64,000 bases of DNA from Pseudomonas psychrophila (lineage in GTDB: Bacteria > Pseudomonadota > Gammaproteobacteria > Pseudomonadales > Pseudomonadaceae): positions 1,178,001 to 1,242,000 of the forward strand of contig NZ_JYKZ01000001.1 of NCBI RefSeq assembly GCF_001043005.1, read 5' to 3'. Positions 59,833 to 64,000 of this stretch are shown one piece after another. The position numbers and the translations under genes are program-made. A model generated the notes under the pieces. It was given only the letters and a program-made list of their open reading frames with translations, did no database searches and was not told the DNA's origin. The first letter of the stretch is position 1. The number at the start of each line of letters is the position of its first letter.

Positions 59833-60177
59833 GCTAGTTTCAACCCAACTATAAATCGGTGAATCTGCGCCGCTGACCACCTTGACCTCGGCACAATGGC
59901 GCAGGCGAACCAACAGGCGCTTGCCCGCACCCGTGCTGCCGGTCAGCGCTTCAAGCTGCCCCAGCAGCTCAGGCCCGGTCATCTGGCCGGCCTTGCGCAG
60001 CAAGTCTTTGGTGGTTTCCCACACGGCATCATCCTGATTCGCTGGCTTGGCCGGTGGCTGAATGGTCGGCGCCTCACCCACAGGCAACTGCGCGCCCAGC
60101 TTCGCCCAATCGCCGTCATCCAGCTCCACCGTCAAATCCACCGGCCAGTCGCCTATCGTTCCGCGAATGCGCACCAT
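59803..60177 (-). CDS. Conserved hypothetical protein with REP-encoded tail
   Basis: A 124-residue soluble protein, function unknown. The N-terminal 45 residues (VRIRGTIGDWPVDLTVELDDGDWAKL) look like a small beta domain; the rest (about 55-115) is helical with basic patches (GKRLLVRLRHCAEV). The frame starts at 60192, but ATG at 60177 is better placed. The last nine residues, SVGASLLAK, and the stop come from a REP copy, so the gene was extended or its original stop lost. It is divergent from the zrgA-like gene. Confidence 0.72.
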   Translation of the reverse strand: MVRIRGTIGDWPVDLTVELDDGDWAKLGAQLPVGEAPTIQPPAKPANQDDAVWETTKDLLRKAGQMTGPELLGQLEALTGSTGAGKRLLVRLRHCAEVKVVSGADSPIYSWVETSSVGASLLAK

Positions 60178-60259
60178 CGTTGTGCTCCTCAAATTTCAGG
60201 AAGCCATGCTCCCATGCGTCTTGCGTAACGCCAAGCACACGGGCAAACTCTCGCAACAC

Positions 60260-60281
60260 TTGTTATAAGATCACATAACAA
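60260..60281. promoter_or_regulatory. Candidate Zur-like operator
   Basis: TTGTTAT and ATAACAA are perfect inverted 7-base arms around AAGATCAC, 31 bases before the zrgA-like ATG. The arms resemble Zur boxes (GTTAT...ATAAC), but the 8-base spacer is longer than usual, so this is tentative. Confidence 0.4.
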
Positions 60282-60311
60282 AATATTCATATTTCTTGCT
60301 GGAGTGCTCCC

Positions 60312-60875
60312 ATGCGCCGTTTGCTTCTTGCTTTGCCGTTTGCCTTGTTGCCGCTGGCGATGGCTCACGCCGCCGACGTTCATGACCATGACCATGAGCA
60401 CAGCAGCTTGCCGCCCCATGAACATGGCGTGGGAAGCTTGAATGTGGCGCTGGACGGTCAGACGCTGGAGCTGGACCTGGACGGTCCATCCATGAATCTG
60501 GTGGGTTTTGAACACGTCGCCACGACCGACTCGGACAAGGCCAAGGTCAGTTCGGCCCGCAAACAACTGGAAAACCCGCTGGTACTGTTCAGCATTCCAA
60601 AGGCCGCCGGCTGCACCGCTGACGAGCAAGAGCTCAAGAGCCCGCTGTTCGAATCGTCTCCCGAAGAAGGGGTAACCAAGGGCGAACACCACCACAGTGA
60701 TATCGAAGCCCACTACGCTTTTACCTGCAGTCAACCGGATGCGCTGAAAGCCCTGGACCTGGCCCAGTTTTTCAAGACATTCCCCGGCACGCATAAATTC
60801 AAGGTACAACTGATCGGCCCAAGTGGTCAGCAAGCGGTGGAAGTGACGGCCAAGGCACCTACGCTGAAGTTTTAA
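60312..60875 (+). CDS. DUF2796/ZrgA-like periplasmic zinc-binding protein
   Basis: A 187-residue periplasmic protein with a signal peptide (residues 1-21, cut after AHA) followed by a histidine-rich stretch (HDHDHEHSS, then PPHEHGVG) able to bind zinc. The DUF2796 domain fills the rest, with a second acidic/His patch (GEHHHSDIEAHYAF). ZrgA proteins capture zinc in the periplasm. The following ABC transporter, DUF3299 protein and ompW suggest a zinc-linked operon. An operator-like palindrome lies upstream. Confidence 0.88.
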   Translation: MRRLLLALPFALLPLAMAHAADVHDHDHEHSSLPPHEHGVGSLNVALDGQTLELDLDGPSMNLVGFEHVATTDSDKAKVSSARKQLENPLVLFSIPKAAGCTADEQELKSPLFESSPEEGVTKGEHHHSDIEAHYAFTCSQPDALKALDLAQFFKTFPGTHKFKVQLIGPSGQQAVEVTAKAPTLKF

Positions 60876-60888
60876 ATACCCGCCCCTC

Positions 60889-60976
60889 TGTGGGAGCGGG
60901 CTTGCTCGCGATGGCGTCACCGTGCTTTCACTGAAAGACTGCAGCGTCTGGATCGCGAGCAAGCCCGCTCCCACAA
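60889..60976. repeat. REP palindrome pair inside the zinc-linked group
   Basis: CTGTGGGAGCGGGCTTGCTCGCGATG and ATCGCGAGCAAGCCCGCTCCCACA, inverted with about 40 bases between. It separates the zrgA-like gene from the ABC genes and may lower readthrough. Confidence 0.9.
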
Positions 60977-61014
60977 AAAACACCCCCCGATGACACAGGC
61001 GATTTCCTCTCCCC

Positions 61015-61725
61015 ATGACCCAAGCACTTATCGAACTGAGCGACCTGAGCTTCAGCTGGCCGGGGCACCCCGTGCTGCTGGATATCCCGGCGTTTCGCCT
61101 GGAACCCGGTGAAACCCTGTTTCTCAAAGGCCCCAGCGGTAGTGGCAAAACTACCCTGTTGGGTTTGCTGGGCGGGGTGCAAAAAGCCGACCTGGGCACG
61201 ATCCGCTTGTTGGGCCAGGAACTGAGCGAACTAGGCTCGGGCGCACGCGACCGCTTTCGGGTTGATCACACGGGCTATATTTTTCAGCAGTTCAATTTGC
61301 TGCCGTTTTTATCGGTTCGCGAGAACGTTGAGTTGCCTTGCCACTTCTCCAAACTACGCGCCAGCCGCGCCGTGCAGCGCCATGGCAGTGTGGATAACGC
61401 CGCGCAAACCCTGCTCGCACATTTGGGCCTCAAAGACCCGGCGCTGCTGGAGCGTCGCGCCGATTCGTTATCAATTGGCCAGCAGCAGCGCGTTGCCGCC
61501 GCCCGCGCATTGATCGGCCAGCCCGAACTGGTGATTGCCGACGAACCCACCTCTGCGCTGGATGCCGACGCCCGCGAAGCCTTTATCCAGTTGCTGTTTG
61601 CCGAATGCCGCGAGGCTGGCGCCAGCCTGTTGTTTGTCAGCCACGATCAAAGCTTGGCTCCCCTGTTCGACCGCAATCTGTCGTTGTCTGAACTCAATCG
61701 CGCCGCCACACAGGTAGAGGTCTGA
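61015..61725 (+). CDS. ABC transporter ATP-binding protein (LolD/MacB type)
   Basis: A 236-residue ATPase with Walker A GPSGSGKTTLLG, Q-loop IFQQFNLLPFLS, signature LSIGQQQRVAAARAL and Walker B LVIADEPTSALD. The size and FQQFNLLP place it with the LolD/MacB group that drives FtsX-like permeases. The open frame start at 61015 gives MTQALIELSDLSFSW. The permease starts one base after its stop. Substrate not known; zinc or an envelope component is possible from context. Confidence 0.92.
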   Translation: MTQALIELSDLSFSWPGHPVLLDIPAFRLEPGETLFLKGPSGSGKTTLLGLLGGVQKADLGTIRLLGQELSELGSGARDRFRVDHTGYIFQQFNLLPFLSVRENVELPCHFSKLRASRAVQRHGSVDNAAQTLLAHLGLKDPALLERRADSLSIGQQQRVAAARALIGQPELVIADEPTSALDADAREAFIQLLFAECREAGASLLFVSHDQSLAPLFDRNLSLSELNRAATQVEV

Positions 61726-61726
61726 G

Positions 61727-62992
61727 ATGTATCTGTTTCGTCTAGCGCTGGCCAGCCTGGCCAATCGCCGCTTTACCGCGCTGCTGACCGCCTTCGCCAT
61801 TGCCCTCTCGGTCTGCCTGCTGCTGGCAGTCGAGCGGGTGCGCACCGAAGCCCGGGCCAGCTTTGCAAGCACCATCAGCGGTACGGACTTGATCGTTGGC
61901 GCGCGCTCCGGCTCGGTCAACCTGCTGCTGTATTCGGTATTTCGTATCGGCAATGCCACCAACAACATTCGTTGGGACAGCTTTGAACACTTCGCCAACA
62001 ACCCGAAAGTGAAATGGGCAATTCCCATGTCCCTGGGTGACTCGCATCGTGGTTATCGGGTGATGGGCACCAACGAGAACTACTTTGAACACTATCAATA
62101 TGGCCACAAACAAAACCTGAAGCTGGACAGTGGCCGGGCCTTTGCAACCGATCCTTTCGAAGTGGTACTGGGTGCCGAAGTCGCCGAGGCGCTGCATTAC
62201 AAACTGGGCGACAAGCTGGTGCTGGCCCATGGCGTGGCAGCGATCAGCCTGGTCAAACATGACGACAAACCGTTCACCGTGGTCGGCATTCTCAAGCGCA
62301 CCGGCACCCCGGTTGATCGCACGCTGCACATCAGCCTTGGCGGCATGGAAGCGATTCATATCGACTGGCACAACGGTGTGCCCGCCCATGGTGCCGGGCG
62401 TGTCAGCGCCGATCAGGCACGCAATATGGACCTCACGCCACAGGCCATCACCGCATTCATGCTGGGCCTGAACAGCAAGATTTCCACCTTTGCCCTGCAA
62501 CGTGAAATCAATGAGTTTCGCGGAGAACCCATGATGGCCATTTTGCCGGGCGTGGCCCTGCAAGAGCTCTGGAGCCTGATGAGCACCGCTGAAAAGGCGC
62601 TGTTTGTGGTTTCGCTGTTCGTGGTATTGACCGGGCTGATCGGCATGCTCACTGCGATTTTGACCAGCCTCAATGAACGTCGCCGCGAGATGGCGATTCT
62701 GCGCTCCGTGGGTGCACGGCCCTGGCACATCGCAACCCTGCTGATTTTCGAAGCCCTCGCGCTGGCATTGGCCGGGGTGATCGCAGGTGTAGGTTTGCTG
62801 TATGTGTGCATCGCCATCGCTCAAGGCTACGTGCAATCCAATTACGGACTGTATTTGCCACTGGCATGGCCAAGTGAATATGAATGGACGCTGCTGGGCG
62901 GTATTCTGGCAGCCGCCCTGCTGATGGGCTGCGTGCCCGCTTGGCGCGCCTATCGACAATCGCTGGCCGACGGCCTGTCCATTCGTTTATGA
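61727..62992 (+). CDS. FtsX-like ABC permease
   Basis: A 421-residue inner-membrane protein with one N-terminal helix (residues 15-37), a large periplasmic MacB_PCD-type domain (about 40-270) and three C-terminal helices with the FtsX signature (ERRREMAILRSVGARPWHI). Such permeases usually act by mechanotransmission on lipoproteins or envelope enzymes rather than classic import. It is coupled to the ATPase gene and 10 bases before the DUF3299 gene. Confidence 0.92.
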   Translation: MYLFRLALASLANRRFTALLTAFAIALSVCLLLAVERVRTEARASFASTISGTDLIVGARSGSVNLLLYSVFRIGNATNNIRWDSFEHFANNPKVKWAIPMSLGDSHRGYRVMGTNENYFEHYQYGHKQNLKLDSGRAFATDPFEVVLGAEVAEALHYKLGDKLVLAHGVAAISLVKHDDKPFTVVGILKRTGTPVDRTLHISLGGMEAIHIDWHNGVPAHGAGRVSADQARNMDLTPQAITAFMLGLNSKISTFALQREINEFRGEPMMAILPGVALQELWSLMSTAEKALFVVSLFVVLTGLIGMLTAILTSLNERRREMAILRSVGARPWHIATLLIFEALALALAGVIAGVGLLYVCIAIAQGYVQSNYGLYLPLAWPSEYEWTLLGGILAAALLMGCVPAWRAYRQSLADGLSIRL

Positions 62993-63002
62993 GCCTACGT
63001 TT

Positions 63003-63527
63003 ATGAAAAGGTCTGCAATCTCACGCGTGGTACTGGCGCTCTTACTGTTGGTGGCGACACCGCTGTGGGCAGCCGACCCAAAAGAGCTGACCTGGTCTGA
63101 GATGATCCCGCCGGATGCGCCACCTGAAGCCCCGGACATGACGCCGCTGCACGACTTGTCTCAGATCGGTGACATGGAGACCGCTCCGGCAGCCAGGCAG
63201 AACTTGCCCAACGCGCCGGTAGTTGCGGCGCTGGACGGCCAACTGATTCGCCTGCCGGGGTATATCGTGCCCCTTGAGGTCAGCGAAGATGGCCGTACCA
63301 CGGACTTTTTGCTGGTGCCCTACTTCGGCGCGTGCATTCACGTACCGCCCCCACCGTCGAACCAGATCGTGCATGTGACCAGCAAAGAGGGGGTCAAACT
63401 CGACGAGCTATACCAGCCGTACTGGATCGTAGGGGCGATGCAGGTCAAGGCCAGTACCAGCGAGCTGGCGGATGCGGGTTATCAGATGGATGCGCAGAAG
63501 ATCGTGGTGTACGAATTGCCGGAGTAA
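63003..63527 (+). CDS. DUF3299 periplasmic protein
   Basis: A 174-residue protein with a signal peptide (residues 1-23, cut after WA) and a DUF3299 domain. A conserved GACIHVPPPPSNQIVHV segment near residues 110-126 holds a single cysteine and two histidines, a possible metal site. It repeatedly follows this ABC pair, as I recall from P. aeruginosa (PA4063-PA4066 region). Function unproved; association with zinc homeostasis is inferred from neighbours. Confidence 0.85.
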   Translation: MKRSAISRVVLALLLLVATPLWAADPKELTWSEMIPPDAPPEAPDMTPLHDLSQIGDMETAPAARQNLPNAPVVAALDGQLIRLPGYIVPLEVSEDGRTTDFLLVPYFGACIHVPPPPSNQIVHVTSKEGVKLDELYQPYWIVGAMQVKASTSELADAGYQMDAQKIVVYELPE

Positions 63528-63586
63528 ATCAAAAGCACCGGGGCGCTCTTGGCAACTAACGAATTTTTCACAACTTCATCTTTTCA

Positions 63587-63600
63587 TTGAGCTGGGTCAA
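63587..63600 (+). promoter_or_regulatory. ANR-like box upstream of ompW
   Basis: TTGA-GCTGGG-TCAA has the half-sites and spacing of an ANR/FNR box. A TATATAA at 63633-63639 could be the -10, which would put the box near -51, not the usual -41. Tentative. Confidence 0.3.
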
Positions 63601-63665
63601 CTGAACGGGTGTGCGGGCTCATTACCATTGGCTATATAAATTTTAAATATCCCAATGGAGCTCCC

Positions 63666-64000
63666 ATGCACAAGTCTTTGCTCAGCGCAGCCGCCCTTGC
63701 GCTCGCTGTCGTCGCGCCTCTTGCCCACGCACACACCGAAGGCGACATCATTCTGCGTGCCGGTGCCATCACCGTAAACCCGAAGGCCGACAGCTCCAGC
63801 GTCAAGGTTGATCAGGGCCCACTGGCGGGCACCGATCTGGGTGGCAAGGCGACCATGAGCAGTGATACGCAACTGGGTCTCAACTTTGCTTACATGATTA
63901 CCGACCATGTGGGTATCGAACTGCTGGCGGCAACGCCGTTTGAGCATGACGTCAAACTCAAGGGCACCGGCCTTGCTGCGGCCAACGGCAAACTGGGCAG
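63666..64000 (+). CDS. ompW: Outer membrane protein OmpW, 5-prime part
   Basis: The gene runs off the window end; about 111 residues are seen. A signal peptide (residues 1-22, cut after AHA) precedes HTEGDIILRAGAITVNPKADS, the first strand of the 8-stranded OmpW barrel, and LGLNFAYMITDHVGIELLAATPFEHDV is characteristic. OmpW transports small hydrophobic molecules across the outer membrane. GGAG lies 8 bases before the ATG. Confidence 0.92.
   Translation, partial: MHKSLLSAAALALAVVAPLAHAHTEGDIILRAGAITVNPKADSSSVKVDQGPLAGTDLGGKATMSSDTQLGLNFAYMITDHVGIELLAATPFEHDVKLKGTGLAAANGKLG

Overview
The window is a 64 kb stretch of core chromosome from a gammaproteobacterium, almost certainly a Pseudomonas of the fluorescens/putida type. 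Three things point there. Gene order from phoH-ybeY-corC-lnt through leuS-lptE-holA, lipA-lipB-dacC-rlpA-mltB-rodA-mrdA, rlmH-rsfS-nadD-proA, ubiX-mpl, the ethanolamine genes, ppa, xseB-ispA-dxs and the rib/nus/thiL block to nrdR matches what I recall of Pseudomonas chromosomes. Intergenic gaps carry typical Pseudomonas REP palindromes (GGGAGCGGGCTTGCTCGCGA type). Codon use is GC-rich throughout. No tRNA, rRNA, CRISPR array, insertion sequence or complete prophage was seen.

Layout. 0-10 kb: ribosome maturation and lipoprotein genes (phoH, ybeY, corC, lnt), elyC-like DUF218 gene, leuS, lptE, holA. 10-24 kb: a short arfA with a terminator inside its reading frame, an MltB-type lytic transglycosylase, ldcA, then a long leftward envelope/elongation cluster (lipA, lipB, ybeD, dacC, rlpA, mltB, rodA, mrdA, rlmH, rsfS, nadD, proA). 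24-33 kb: DNA repair (AAG-type glycosylase), a DedA-PAP2 fusion, an orphan LON domain, lrgAB, a MORN-repeat/C13-peptidase lipoprotein, ubiX and mpl. 33-40.5 kb: ethanolamine catabolism, with a sigma-54 activator divergent from an aldehyde dehydrogenase, then permease and eutBC; two nearly identical -24/-12 promoters are visible. 40.8-43 kb: DedA, mtfA and ppa. 43-44.7 kb: a variable pocket with a LexA-like repressor that has lost its catalytic serine, a candidate structured RNA and broken gene remnants. 44.7-51 kb: isoprenoid genes (xseB-ispA-dxs), then a BtuB-type receptor and a BtuF-type binding protein. 51-57.6 kb: leftward riboflavin cluster with nusB, thiL and nrdR; pgpA is not in its usual place after thiL. 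57.6-64 kb: ybaY-like, methyltransferase, ybbN, then a zinc-linked group (ZrgA-like DUF2796 protein, ABC ATPase and permease, DUF3299) and the start of ompW.

How it fits together. Most of the window is housekeeping: peptidoglycan synthesis and remodelling, lipoprotein maturation, lipoate, riboflavin, isoprenoid and NAD synthesis. The main accessory pathway is ethanolamine use through adenosylcobalamin-dependent EutBC, and cobalamin uptake genes lie about 8 kb downstream. The most unusual signals are the intragenic terminator of arfA, the cloverleaf-shaped palindrome between dxs and the BtuB-type gene, the paired sigma-54 promoters, the MORN-C13 lipoprotein, and the 43-44.7 kb pocket. Start positions given here were often moved from the longest open frame to a start supported by a ribosome binding site or family length.
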